Below, in pieces: positions 52,815-61,690 of a stretch of 64,000 nucleotides of DNA (position 1 is its first letter; every line of letters begins with the position of its first letter). Below the pieces are notes generated by a model. It was not told where the DNA came from. It searched no databases and worked only from the letters and a program-made list of their open reading frames with translations. The position numbers and the translations under genes are program-made. Location of the stretch: assembly GCA_023369685.1 (NCBI GenBank), contig SACZ01000003.1, positions 652,330-716,329 of the forward strand. The letters are read 5' to 3'. This DNA comes from Prolixibacteraceae bacterium JC049. Its GTDB lineage: Bacteria > Bacteroidota > Bacteroidia > Bacteroidales > Prolixibacteraceae.

Positions 52815-53080
52815 AAGAGTTAATGTCTGACTGGTTTGAATTGTTAAGTTTTTTGGGGTAATTTTAACTGCTTTAATAATCTCAGGAGTTGATGGTTTTG
52901 ATTTAGCATTATCAATAGTTTTTATAATTAACTTACCTTTTCTTTCAATCATCCCCAGAACTGCTGCATTGTTTCTTTTATCGTATCTCTGAAAATCTTT
53001 AACTTTTTTTAGATTGGTGTTTAATCTTTCCCACCTACGTAAGTTTTATCAACTTAAACTTTGTTTTCCAATTGTCCACT
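52815..53080 (-). pseudogene. IS1595-family transposase remnant
   Basis: On the minus strand the codons for DKTYVGGK (plus-strand 53027-53050), then in another frame RLNTNLKKVKDFQRYDKR, GMIERKGKLIIKTIDNAK (52932-52956 for the first part), and TPEIIKAVKI can be read. These match the core of IS1595/ISXO2-type DDE transposases (consensus DETYVGGK, then pvfGMvERgGK). The first conserved acidic residue is followed by a frameshift and a stop, and the ends are missing, so the gene is dead. Confidence 0.7.
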
Positions 53081-53254
53081 ATTTTAATTATTGAGTTAAA
53101 ATCTTTGTTGATCATTATTATTGTATTGTATATTTGAGAAATAGTGTTTATATTTATTAAAAAAATATTATGAAATCAATATGTGGTAATAAAATTTAAT
53201 TAGAATTTGATTTTAAAGTTAATTATTACACATTAACAATTTAATTTATTAAAA

Positions 53255-54016
53255 ATGAAAACAAAGTTATTGCCCCTTAAAGTATCAGTTTTACTACTTT
53301 TTAGTATTTTATATTTTTGGGCTTGTCAAGATGATTTAAATAACAATATTGAAAAAAATGTTGTTTATAGTAGTTCAAAAAAAGGATTTCATGTTTATAA
53401 AAACATTCCTTTAAAAATTCAAAATCAATTATCTAGTTCTAATCTTGAATTTGTTACCAGGTTAGCCCAAAAACGTGGAATTGTTTTTTTAGATAAAAAT
53501 GAATGCGATACTTCTAAATTTAAAAAAATTGATAATTTTAATTCTAACCAGTTGAAAAAATTGGAAAACATTCAATTTGTAGAAAGTAAAACATTAGAAA
53601 ATTCGAATAATAAACTATTAAAATTAAATAATGAAGTAGAAGTAAAAAAAGGAAAATCAGTAGAATCTATTTCTCTTCTAATTGCACAATATACAAATAG
53701 TTGGTGGGATTCTGAGTACGCTCCAGCAACCTTGTTAGTACACCTTAATTGGCAATATATATTTAACAACGATACTCATTTAGCTGAAAAAGTTACAAAC
53801 AAACAAGTTGAAATGATTGAAGAACCTTTTAACTTATTAAGTGGTGGTTATCTTTTTGACGGTATGTGTACTGTTGACACAATTTATAACGGAATAGAAT
53901 TTATATACGGTGTTAATGGAGTTATACGTTTAGGGGTTTGTATTGAAGGTAATTATATCGCATTCCACGTTGCAGATATTAACAAATCAGGTAACTATTT
54001 ATGCCCCTGGGAATAA
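53255..54016 (+). CDS. Lipoprotein of unknown function inside the insert
   Basis: Product of 253 aa with a lipobox ending in Cys24 (YFWAC). Highly rich in Asn, Lys and Ile, unlike its neighbours, which suggests transfer. Middle part is Lys-rich with NKLLKLNNEVEVKKGKSVES; the C-terminal 100 residues are beta-rich (WDSEYAPATLLVHLNWQYIF, FNLLSGGYLFDGMCTVDT). No family recognised. The last codons (part of Trp, Glu and TAA at 54009-54016) lie in the host gene, so the real C-terminus was probably lost when the insert joined. Probably a passenger gene. Confidence 0.7.
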   Translation: MKTKLLPLKVSVLLLFSILYFWACQDDLNNNIEKNVVYSSSKKGFHVYKNIPLKIQNQLSSSNLEFVTRLAQKRGIVFLDKNECDTSKFKKIDNFNSNQLKKLENIQFVESKTLENSNNKLLKLNNEVEVKKGKSVESISLLIAQYTNSWWDSEYAPATLLVHLNWQYIFNNDTHLAEKVTNKQVEMIEEPFNLLSGGYLFDGMCTVDTIYNGIEFIYGVNGVIRLGVCIEGNYIAFHVADINKSGNYLCPWE

Positions 54017-54521
54017 AATCAAAATTCATTAAGCTCCAATACAAGAAAAGTAAGGTTACTGTAACTGCGATCTGCCATTTTATTTTGGGTAGTAGCATAA
54101 TTATAGATGTGCCTAAGTAACCAATAGCAATGGCTTGTAAAGTATTTGAAAAGAAATGAATTTTACTCCATTCCAAGCTCAGAAGGTTGCCTTGGTAAAT
54201 CATGCCCAAGACCCATAAAATGGCAAAACGTTTAAGTACATGCATATACATTTTTCTTTTGCCTTGCTGTGCCAGGCGTTTTCGGAACGAGAAGACCATT
54301 GAGCAGCCTGTGATGAATAAAAACAAAGGCATAATGATATCCATAAATGTGAAGCCTTCCCATTGGGCATGATGCATTTGATTGGCTAATGCCTGTGTGA
54401 TAGGTAAATTGATTGCATCGTTTAACTTGAAAATGACAGTGGCACCTCCGGCAATCCATAGCATATCGAAGCCACGTAAAGCATCGATAGAAATAAGATG
54501 CTCTGATTTCTTTACTTGCAT
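54009..54521 (-). pseudogene. N-terminal half of the HGSNAT-like acyltransferase, disrupted
   Basis: The frame begins at ATG 54521 with SEHLISIDALRGFDMLWIAGG, the start of the DUF1624/DUF5009 (heparan-alpha-glucosaminide acetyltransferase-like) domain, continues with WEGFTFMDIIMPLFLFITGC (helix 3 region with the Asp-Met-Pro motif), and reaches FLYWSLMNFDFIP before entering insert DNA, where it ends with a few foreign codons (RGINSYLIC). With the second fragment it would give about 370 aa and about ten membrane helices, the normal size. The family acetylates or acylates cell-envelope or glycan substrates. Confidence 0.85.
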
Positions 54522-54699
54522 AGTTAATTTTTTAGGTAATTATTTGTGGTTGACAGCAAATGTAGAAGAAAAAGATTAGTAGAACCAGTGTTCTAATGTT
54601 GAATTAGAAAGAGTTGTAAGAAATGGACCTATTTTTAAGAGTAATATTAAATATCTATATTTATGTTTTGATAGTTAAACCAAGAAACAGAACAAACTA

Positions 54700-55902
54700 A
54701 TGAAATCGATCTACTTGCTATTGGTAGTATTGTTGCTACCAGGCTATTTATTGGCACAGATAAAATTTACTCCAGGCTATGTTATTACTAGTAAAAATGA
54801 AAGGAAGCAATGTTTGCTGTTGAACACAGGAATTGAGCATAGTGGAGGAAAATACATTTATAAGTTACATAAAGACAGTGCTAGTAATCCTGTTGAGGTG
54901 GAGCAAATTAAGGCTTTTGGAGTAGATGATGGAAGCCAATTTATAAGGCATAAAGTAAAGCTGGATATTTCGGGAAGTACCATTAAAAACTTGAAAGATA
55001 CTTTAAATCATGCTCAATGGCAGGAAGGTCATGTTTTTTTGGAAGAGATGATTGCCTCGAAAGCTGCCTCGCTTTACTATTTCACTTATGAAGGGAACGA
55101 TTTCTTTTTTTATAAGAAAGGTGTATCTAAAATTCAGCATCTGATTTTCAAGAAATATGAATTGGAAATTTCTTCAGGGCTTACTTCTCAGATATTTTAC
55201 GATAATAGATTTAAAGAGCAGCTCAAATTAAATATGCCATGCGCGATGAAGACTTCTGGCTTGTCGTACACCAGAAAATCGTTGATGCGCTACTTTAAAA
55301 CTTATATCCGAGAACAGAATATCGATATTAATACTGAAGTGAAAGAGCAAAAAGGAAAATTTAAAGTACAACTGGCTTTTTTATCCAATAGTTCTTCGTT
55401 TAAACTGGAAGAGAAACAGACTATGTTATCGTATGATTTTGGATCTGAAAACAGCATCAGTTTTGGCATTGGAGCCGAATACCTATTCCCATTTAACAGA
55501 AACAAATGGGGACTTTTTGTAGAAGGAAACTATGTTGATTGTTCTTTCTCTTTTTCTAGCTCGAATACTCCATTTGCCTCTGAGTTAAGCTACAAACATA
55601 TTGATATCCCAGTTGGATTGATTCACTACTTTAACTTATCGGACGATTTACGTTTGTATGTAAAAGGGGGACTCTGTACGTCTGTAAAATTAGATAGTAA
55701 GTTCACCATTGGAAATTCAGACTACAATAGAGATACTTCAGAGTCGACTAGTTTGTTGGTTGGAGTAGGAGTAAACTACAAGCGTTTTAGTGCAGAATTT
55801 AAAGCCTATTCGGCAAAAGATATTGTTCAGAATCTAAGCATGTATAAATCGGAATATAAGCAGATGCAAATCCGATTGGCTTACGATTTATTTCGAAAAT
55901 AG
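54700..55902 (+). CDS. Outer-membrane beta-barrel-type protein
   Basis: Product of 400 aa with a signal peptide (1-19, ending in LLAQ). The first 180 residues hold a soluble domain of unknown kind (KNERKQCLLLNTGIEHSGGKY). From about 200 on the sequence alternates polar and non-polar residues in the pattern of membrane strands, for example FKVQLAFLSNSSSFKLEE, SFGIGAEYLFPFN, WGLFVEGNYVDCSFSF, LRLYVKGGLCTSVKL and LVGVGVNYKRFSAEF, ending with a strand MQIRLAYDLFRK. I expect a small 8- to 10-strand barrel. Ligand unknown. Single gene. Confidence 0.7.
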   Translation: MKSIYLLLVVLLLPGYLLAQIKFTPGYVITSKNERKQCLLLNTGIEHSGGKYIYKLHKDSASNPVEVEQIKAFGVDDGSQFIRHKVKLDISGSTIKNLKDTLNHAQWQEGHVFLEEMIASKAASLYYFTYEGNDFFFYKKGVSKIQHLIFKKYELEISSGLTSQIFYDNRFKEQLKLNMPCAMKTSGLSYTRKSLMRYFKTYIREQNIDINTEVKEQKGKFKVQLAFLSNSSSFKLEEKQTMLSYDFGSENSISFGIGAEYLFPFNRNKWGLFVEGNYVDCSFSFSSSNTPFASELSYKHIDIPVGLIHYFNLSDDLRLYVKGGLCTSVKLDSKFTIGNSDYNRDTSESTSLLVGVGVNYKRFSAEFKAYSAKDIVQNLSMYKSEYKQMQIRLAYDLFRK

Positions 55903-55943
55903 ATTGTTTTACTGATCTGTCTATTGTATAAGTATACAAACGA

Positions 55944-55981
55944 AAAAGGGCTGTTTCATTCATGTGAGACAGCCTTTTTTT
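55944..55981. terminator. Intrinsic terminator after the barrel protein gene
   Basis: AAAGGGCTGTTTCA pairs with TGAGACAGCCTTT (imperfect, with G-U) with a short loop and a seven-T tail. Confidence 0.88.
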
Positions 55982-56220
55982 ATTCTTTATTCCTTTTCGA
56001 AGGAGCTTTAATGGTTAGTCACAGTTTTATTCTTGCTTCATTGTGATAATTGTCTGGTAGTGAGATTGTTGTGTTTGGCTTTGTTAATCTTGGTCATAGT
56101 GTAGACTTATAAGTTACTCCTGTAATATTCGATAATTGTTGTCTTAACTTAGCATCTCGTACTCTCGATGCTACTGGTAACATTATGTTTGCATGTCGGA
56201 TTAAAACAAACACTAGCAGC
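55982..56220. other. Intergenic region without a gene
   Basis: No frame, tRNA or repeat seen here. A promoter-like TATGTTTG occurs at 56184-56191, without a TTG at the standard distance. Confidence 0.4.
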
Positions 56221-57150
56221 ATGCAACAAGAACCAATAAACATAGCTAGACGAATTTTTATATGTGCACTTGTTTTCCCCTTTTCAGTATTTATTGGAAT
56301 TTCGTGTAACAAGAAAGTTCCAAAAGAAATACCTGAAAAAATAAAAGGTATAAAAACAATAAGTCGCAAACACTTGCCTGATGAGTTAGAGGAATGTTCT
56401 GGAGTTGAATTGGGTAAAGACAATCTGCTTTGGATGTTGAATGATTCTTATAATACCAATGAATTGTTTTCTGTTGATCCCGCGGGGCGAATTATTAGTA
56501 CTATACGATTAAAAGGAGTTGATAATAACGACTGGGAAGATTTAGCTAAGGATGATAAAGGGAACATCTATATTGGCGATTTTGGTAACAACGACAACGA
56601 TAGAAGAGATTTAGCCATACTTGTAATTCCATTGGCAGATCATTTATCTAATGATTCCTGTAAGGCTGAAATGATATTATTTTCCTTAGAGGATCAGAAG
56701 GAATTTCCGCCTAAAGAGGATGAACTACATTTTGACATTGAAGCATTTTTTGTTTGGGATGAATCAATATATTTATTCACTAAAGACCGTACAGAACCTT
56801 TTGTGGGGTTAACAAAGATGTATCAGTTACCATCTAAACCTGGAAGGTATAAAGCAAAATACATCAATAGTTTTTATACAAAGCCTGATTTCTACCAGGG
56901 AGCTATTACTTCTGCCGATATAAGCCCAGACGGCACTATAGTAGCATTGTTAAGTAATGAAAATATCTGGTTATTCACCGACTTTAATGATTTCGATTTC
57001 TTATCAGGTAAATCAACATGCATTGCTCTGCAGGAAGAACATCAATATGAAGGATTGGTATTTAAAGATAATAACTCTTTGTACATAACCAATGAGCTAG
57101 ATGATGATGGAGAAACACAATTAGAAGAAATTCTCATTCAGAAACAATAA
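56221..57150 (+). CDS. Beta-propeller-like lipoprotein of unknown function
   Basis: Product of 309 aa from ATG 56221; a further ATG at 56185 gives 12 more residues but overlaps a promoter-like element. N-terminal Arg-rich stretch and hydrophobic helix end in Cys near residue 31 (FIGISC), a plausible lipobox. The body has repeated blade-like motifs: LLWMLNDSYNTNELFSVD, DWEDLAKDDKGNIYIGDFGNN, IEAFFVWDESIYLFTKDR, GAITSADISPDGTIVALLSN and YEGLVFKDNNSLYITNE. This is typical of SdiA-regulated or esterase-like propellers; calcium or sugar binding is possible. The next gene starts 18 nt after its stop, so both are in an operon. Confidence 0.7.
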   Translation: MQQEPINIARRIFICALVFPFSVFIGISCNKKVPKEIPEKIKGIKTISRKHLPDELEECSGVELGKDNLLWMLNDSYNTNELFSVDPAGRIISTIRLKGVDNNDWEDLAKDDKGNIYIGDFGNNDNDRRDLAILVIPLADHLSNDSCKAEMILFSLEDQKEFPPKEDELHFDIEAFFVWDESIYLFTKDRTEPFVGLTKMYQLPSKPGRYKAKYINSFYTKPDFYQGAITSADISPDGTIVALLSNENIWLFTDFNDFDFLSGKSTCIALQEEHQYEGLVFKDNNSLYITNELDDDGETQLEEILIQKQ

Positions 57151-57167
57151 CCTTTAATAAACGAGAT

Positions 57168-58607
57168 ATGATTAAAACTCAGTTTTTAGTAATACTTCTA
57201 ATAGCATTTATTGGCTTTTCATGCCAAAGTGATCAGAATATAGTTTCAATTAGAAACATAGATTATGATGTAGTAATTGTTGGCGGAGGATTTAGTGGAT
57301 TAACTGCAGCATATCAGCTTAGAGGAAAAAATATCTTAGTTCTTGAAAAAGAAAAAGCAATTGGTGGAAGATGTATGTCAGGTAACTGGAATGGTTTTCA
57401 TTACCCGAAAGGAACCGAATACATTGGTAAGCCAGAATCGTTGATGAAAAAAATCTTCAAAAGATTGGCTGTAAAAGCAGAGCAAATTCCTGCACCTACA
57501 GATGGTGTTGCGTATAACGGAAACTTCTATTTTAGTGAAGAGTTGCTTGATTACTTAAATGCTGAAGAGCAAAAACAATACAACGAGCTTAAGCAAAAGC
57601 TAGAACTTTTAGCCAATAACGATATTGAAGATGTAATATTTGAAGAACAAGAATACTTAAAAGAATATAAAAAATTAGATCAACAATCGGTGAGAAAATG
57701 GCTCGATAAAGAAGGGTATGCTTCTTTGATTCAGAAATTTATCGATATCGAAAATCGTGGATTGTTTGGAACCGATAATGCCAATTATTCCATGCTTTTT
57801 AATATTCCGGAAATGGCTTTCAACCTGCCTCTTGTTGATTCAATAGATGAGAGTGATGTATATTCCTTTAACCAGGGAATGTTTAGTGTTGTAGAAGCCT
57901 TTGCTCAACAGATTGGTAACAACATTATAACTAGTGCTTCTGTGAATGGAGTAAAAGTTAATCGAGATAAGTCGGTAGATATAACCTATTTAAAAGATGG
58001 TAATAGTCACACAGTAACAGCCAAAACTGTGGTAATGGCAACTCCTGCTCCCGTAACCGAATATATTGTTAAAAATCATTTGTCGAGTGAAGTTAAGAAT
58101 ACTCTAAAGAACTTGCAGTACTCAAAATATGTAACTATCAATTTCTTTACAAAGAAACGATTACTACATGAAACGTGGTCGGTATCATGTATCGATGAAG
58201 GACAAGTAGTAACTCTCTATGATGTTATCAGACCTCAAGTTTCAGATGATTACAGAGGAAAATCTATTTTGTCGGTTTATATGGCTCCTGAAAACACTTA
58301 CGATAAAAACTTTGCTAAACAATCTGATCAGAAACTCCTAACTAATGCTTATCAAACACTTAATAAATATTATCCGGGTTTTGAAAATGAAGTTGTTGAT
58401 TATGATATCACGCGGTTTGAATATGCTTTCCCTGTTTTTGCTCCAAACTATAGCAGTAATGTTGAAATTCTAACATCAGATAAATCGTTACGAGGACCGA
58501 TATTTCTAGCAGGAGATTATATGGTTTATGCAACCGTTGATGGCGCTTTTATTAGTGGAGATAATGCAGCCAAGTTGGTGTTAGGTTATTTAAAACAGCA
58601 ACAATGA
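57168..58607 (+). CDS. Flavin amine oxidase-like lipoprotein (FAD-dependent)
   Basis: Product of 479 aa with a lipobox ending in Cys19 (FIGFSC). A FAD-binding Rossmann fold follows at once: YDVVIVGGGFSGLTAAYQL (33-51; GxGxxG at 39-44), the FAD-ribose motif VLEKEKAIGGRCM (58-70), and the C-terminal FLAGDYMVYATVDGAFISGDNAA that binds the flavin in amine oxidases and protoporphyrinogen/carotene-type oxidoreductases. Substrate unknown. It is unusual for an FAD enzyme of this fold to carry a lipoprotein signal; cofactor insertion would need to happen after export. It follows the propeller lipoprotein by 17 nt, suggesting joint function in the envelope. Confidence 0.85.
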   Translation: MIKTQFLVILLIAFIGFSCQSDQNIVSIRNIDYDVVIVGGGFSGLTAAYQLRGKNILVLEKEKAIGGRCMSGNWNGFHYPKGTEYIGKPESLMKKIFKRLAVKAEQIPAPTDGVAYNGNFYFSEELLDYLNAEEQKQYNELKQKLELLANNDIEDVIFEEQEYLKEYKKLDQQSVRKWLDKEGYASLIQKFIDIENRGLFGTDNANYSMLFNIPEMAFNLPLVDSIDESDVYSFNQGMFSVVEAFAQQIGNNIITSASVNGVKVNRDKSVDITYLKDGNSHTVTAKTVVMATPAPVTEYIVKNHLSSEVKNTLKNLQYSKYVTINFFTKKRLLHETWSVSCIDEGQVVTLYDVIRPQVSDDYRGKSILSVYMAPENTYDKNFAKQSDQKLLTNAYQTLNKYYPGFENEVVDYDITRFEYAFPVFAPNYSSNVEILTSDKSLRGPIFLAGDYMVYATVDGAFISGDNAAKLVLGYLKQQQ

Positions 58608-58741
58608 ACATCAATTTTTAGATCGAAATTTAGAAGTTTCTTTCTCTATAATGTTTAAAAACTGGAGCAATATATGATGGTGGACAGAATGCAACTTGTC
58701 TGATGTTTATTAGGCTTTGTATTTTAAAGCCATTAAAAGTA

Positions 58742-58793
58742 GATAATCAACGACCTCTCTTTCTTGGCTAGAAAAAGAATGTCGTTGATTATT
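58742..58793. terminator. Bidirectional terminator before the SusCD-type locus
   Basis: ATAATCAACGAC pairs with GTCGTTGATTAT (12 bp, perfect) with a 27-nt loop and a T-rich tail. Confidence 0.75.
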
Positions 58794-58834
58794 TTATTTA
58801 GCCAGATTTTAATAAGAATTCTGACACTATTCTT

Positions 58835-59701
58835 TTACTCTTCTTCATCAACAGCAGATGCAAAAGCACCTTCGAAATTGATAAAATCGTCATCAGTAGG
58901 TCTCTTATATTTGAATGCAATGTCGAACTGCTTCATTCCTTCTGTTTCGATATAAACGTTTGGGTTATCCAATAACTCTCCGTTGTTTGTCATTTCCAGA
59001 GTTAGCTTTTCTGGATTTTTAGCAGTAATAGTCAGACTTTTATCCGAATTTACTTTAGCTATGAAAGTGTAGTCTTCTCCAGGGAAAAGAGGTAGAGTAA
59101 TGAAACAAGAATTAGCATCTAATGCATTAATCTTAATCCCACTTTGTTGAATCGACTTACCATTAACAATAGAGTTAAGTGAATAGCTTCCAGAGTAATT
59201 ATTGAAAAACCTGAACTCAATAAGCATGCTACTTGCATTGTTTGGTGCAACCTGGAATGCAGATGTCGATTCAATTTTGATAGGAAGGACATACCTTTTA
59301 TGCATATCCAGTTTCTTCCAATCGATAGAAAACGGTAGTGTTCCGAATTCGTCCCCTTTTTTAACAGTGCCATTGTACGAGTTGAAGTTATACGCCGCTT
59401 GAGGTAAAAGCGTATAGTACTGCTCCTCATTGTCGTAAAACAACTGTTTGTTCAGGTCAACTAATGTATCGGCAAACTCAGTAATCGTAAAATTTACATC
59501 TTGTTTTAGTACCGATGTTCCACTTACAGAAATACTCACATTAGTTTCAATAGAATTGGCTTCGGTAAGCTCCAATTCGCGTTCTATTAAACCGTTTCGT
59601 GCAAACAGAACTTGCTTTTCAAATAATTCGTCAGGAAGTTCATCGCAGCTTATTGTTGCCAGCAGAAGCATCGCTAACAGGAATATATATTGTCTTTTCA
59701 T
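58835..59701 (-). CDS. DUF1735/BT_3987-type surface glycan-binding lipoprotein
   Basis: Product of 288 aa from ATG 59701; the frame is open to an ATG at 59737, but the signal peptide starts here (MKRQYIFLLAMLLLATISC, lipobox Cys19) and the longer form would overlap the susD stop. The N-terminal domain has the DUF1735 (BT_3987-like) pattern NVSISVSGTSVLKQDVNFTI and FDNEEQYYTLLPQAAYNF; the C-terminal half resembles DUF4361/DUF4973-like beta domains. Such proteins follow susD in many loci and bind or process the imported glycan at the surface. It is the last gene of the SusC-SusD-lipoprotein operon. Confidence 0.8.
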   Translation of the reverse strand: MKRQYIFLLAMLLLATISCDELPDELFEKQVLFARNGLIERELELTEANSIETNVSISVSGTSVLKQDVNFTITEFADTLVDLNKQLFYDNEEQYYTLLPQAAYNFNSYNGTVKKGDEFGTLPFSIDWKKLDMHKRYVLPIKIESTSAFQVAPNNASSMLIEFRFFNNYSGSYSLNSIVNGKSIQQSGIKINALDANSCFITLPLFPGEDYTFIAKVNSDKSLTITAKNPEKLTLEMTNNGELLDNPNVYIETEGMKQFDIAFKYKRPTDDDFINFEGAFASAVDEEE

Positions 59702-59727
59702 TTGTCTTTGTTTTTTGGTTTGTACAA

Positions 59728-61680
59728 TTATTCCCATCCAGGGTTTTGAACCAACATGCTGTTCATCTTCAAATCTGACTTAGGAATTGGCCATAAGTAC
59801 ATACGTTTTTCAAATTTCTTATTAATCCAAAGAGGAACACGGTTGTAGAAATCGGCTTGATCGGCATTGGTTACGTCAACATCGTATTTCATTAGCTTCA
59901 TATTTTCCTGAACTTCTGCGTCTTTCCATCTTCTTAAATCGAAATAGCGAGCACCTTCCAAAAAGAATTCAATCTGACGTTCTCTTTTTAACTTGTTTAG
60001 GAATGTATTCTTATCGGCATATTCGCTGGCATCAAGATCAGGTAAACCTGCACGGAAACGAATACGGCTAAAAGCTTGTTGCATGGCATTTACATCGCGC
60101 GAAACAGTTATTGTATTCTGACTGTCGAAAGATTCAATTTGATGTGTTCCGGTTAACTGATTCAGTGCTTCGCAATACCATAGCAGCACATCGGCATAAC
60201 GAATAGTTGGCTCTACTTTGTGTTTGGTTTGTCCGCCTTCGTTAAATGAATCCATATCACTTATGAATTTATTGAAAGCGATACCAGTAAGCACATAGTG
60301 CTCAATGTCAGCATTACTTTTTCCGTCAATATCTCCTTTGTAGTAGAATATCTGCTTGTTTTTTAAGTGCTGCAAACTGGTGCTTTTGTTAGGCCATATA
60401 CTTCCAGGAAATGCAATTGAAGCATAGAAACGTGGTTCGCGCCAAGCGTACTGAAGAGACACATTGGATGCCAATAGTGGAACATCGTTGTTGGAGGTGG
60501 TAAAACCTTCTGCCTTATAAGGATGTTGGGCACTTGGATCGCCAATGTCTTTACCATCGTTTAGGTAATAAGCATCTACTTGCTTCAACGTTACTGCGTG
60601 ACTGTTCCAACCATTTAGCGACTTTGGGGTAACGTGTTTTAGCAGGTCGACAATAGTACTATTGGGTCTAAGAAAAACCAACTCTCGGTTGTTGGAAGCC
60701 AATACTTCACCATTGAAAACCTGGCGATAAGATTCCAGAGGGTCGATACCACCAGCTCCTGCAGGGTAGCTTGCTGTTGGGACATTAGCAGCTAAGGCAG
60801 TTGTCTTTTCCGGATCATATTCGGCTGTGTGCAATTCATATAATCCTAAATCCATTACTTCTTTAGCCGCAACAGCTGCTTTTGCCCATTTTTCTTCGTT
60901 GTATTTCTGACTGATTAAAGCTTCACCTTCTTTACTAGTAAAGTTGAAATACTCTGAATTTCCATTGTAGAGTGGACTTGCAGCATAAAGCAATACCTTG
61001 GCTCTGGCTGCTAGTGCAGCTCCTTTAGTTGGCTGTCCAATCCAGTTTCCTTGACGTTGCATAGGAAGAACACGCGCTGCTTGTCGCAATTCAGTTGTGA
61101 TATATTCTACGCATTCGTCGTATGTGTTTCTAGGAACTTCCAGTTCGGCATAACTCTTACTGATATTCAAACCTGCATCGGGAAGAATAGGTACAGGACC
61201 ATACTGCTTGATAAGCATCCAATAGAAATAAGCTCTTAAGAAGCGTGCTTGTGCCCGGTAATCTTCACGTATATTCTTAGATAACTCGGGACATTTATCA
61301 ACATTCGCCATGAATATAGAAGCCTGACGAATTCCTCTGTACAGGTGTCCCCAACGATCTTCTTTTAACTGACGCGATGCAGAGTATTCTCCAGCTTGGT
61401 AGTATTCAATTAGCTTTCCTCCTTCCCAGTCTGAAAATAATGCTTCATCGCTGGCAAAAGAGAATGCAGTGTTACCTTTTGTTCCCATTTCTTGATTACT
61501 TAAATAGGAGTAGGTATTCCAAAGCCATTGTTCGGTATAAGTTTTATCCTGAAATGCTTCTTCTTGAGTAAGCATATCCATAAAGTAGTGGTCTACTTCC
61601 AGATAGTCACAGCTATTCATCAGAAATAGAAAGCCAATGATGCTGATGAGCTTTAGTTTATATGTTTTTATTTTTCTCAT
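59728..61680 (-). CDS. SusD/RagB family nutrient-binding lipoprotein
   Basis: Product of 650 aa, long for SusD (usual 500-620). Lipobox near Cys24 (LFLMNSC). Typical segments: KNIREDYRAQARFLRAYFYWMLIKQYGPVPIL (TPR-like helices with the RAqArflRA pattern), IRYADVLLWYCEALNQL and LPDLDASEYADKNTFLNKLKRERQIEFFLEGARYFDLRRW, the C-terminal signature RrErriElafEg-rfwDlrRW. SusD forms the lid of the SusC transporter and captures glycans. It starts 10 nt after susC. Confidence 0.96.
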   Translation of the reverse strand: MRKIKTYKLKLISIIGFLFLMNSCDYLEVDHYFMDMLTQEEAFQDKTYTEQWLWNTYSYLSNQEMGTKGNTAFSFASDEALFSDWEGGKLIEYYQAGEYSASRQLKEDRWGHLYRGIRQASIFMANVDKCPELSKNIREDYRAQARFLRAYFYWMLIKQYGPVPILPDAGLNISKSYAELEVPRNTYDECVEYITTELRQAARVLPMQRQGNWIGQPTKGAALAARAKVLLYAASPLYNGNSEYFNFTSKEGEALISQKYNEEKWAKAAVAAKEVMDLGLYELHTAEYDPEKTTALAANVPTASYPAGAGGIDPLESYRQVFNGEVLASNNRELVFLRPNSTIVDLLKHVTPKSLNGWNSHAVTLKQVDAYYLNDGKDIGDPSAQHPYKAEGFTTSNNDVPLLASNVSLQYAWREPRFYASIAFPGSIWPNKSTSLQHLKNKQIFYYKGDIDGKSNADIEHYVLTGIAFNKFISDMDSFNEGGQTKHKVEPTIRYADVLLWYCEALNQLTGTHQIESFDSQNTITVSRDVNAMQQAFSRIRFRAGLPDLDASEYADKNTFLNKLKRERQIEFFLEGARYFDLRRWKDAEVQENMKLMKYDVDVTNADQADFYNRVPLWINKKFEKRMYLWPIPKSDLKMNSMLVQNPGWE

Positions 61681-61690
61681 GTTTAGTCAA

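Larger units (their letters stand above)
52634..54008. mobile_element. 1.4-kb AT-rich insert with a decayed IS1595-type transposase
   Basis: This segment interrupts an acyltransferase gene: fusing the bases before 52634 and after 54008 restores the conserved IPVPGFD motif in frame. It is clearly more AT-rich than its neighbours. The inside holds a short terminator, a transposase remnant and one lipoprotein gene. I cannot find convincing terminal inverted repeats or target duplication, although CCTGG occurs at both junctions (52626-52630 and 54006-54010). The exact ends are uncertain by a few bases. Confidence 0.65.

Noticed and set aside
52626-54010. CCTGG at both junctions as a target-site duplication
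   Set aside because: Fusing at the CCTGG copies shifts the acyltransferase reading frame, while fusing at TAC/GGG restores the IPVPGFD motif. IS1595 elements normally make 8-bp duplications, so CCTGG is probably chance.
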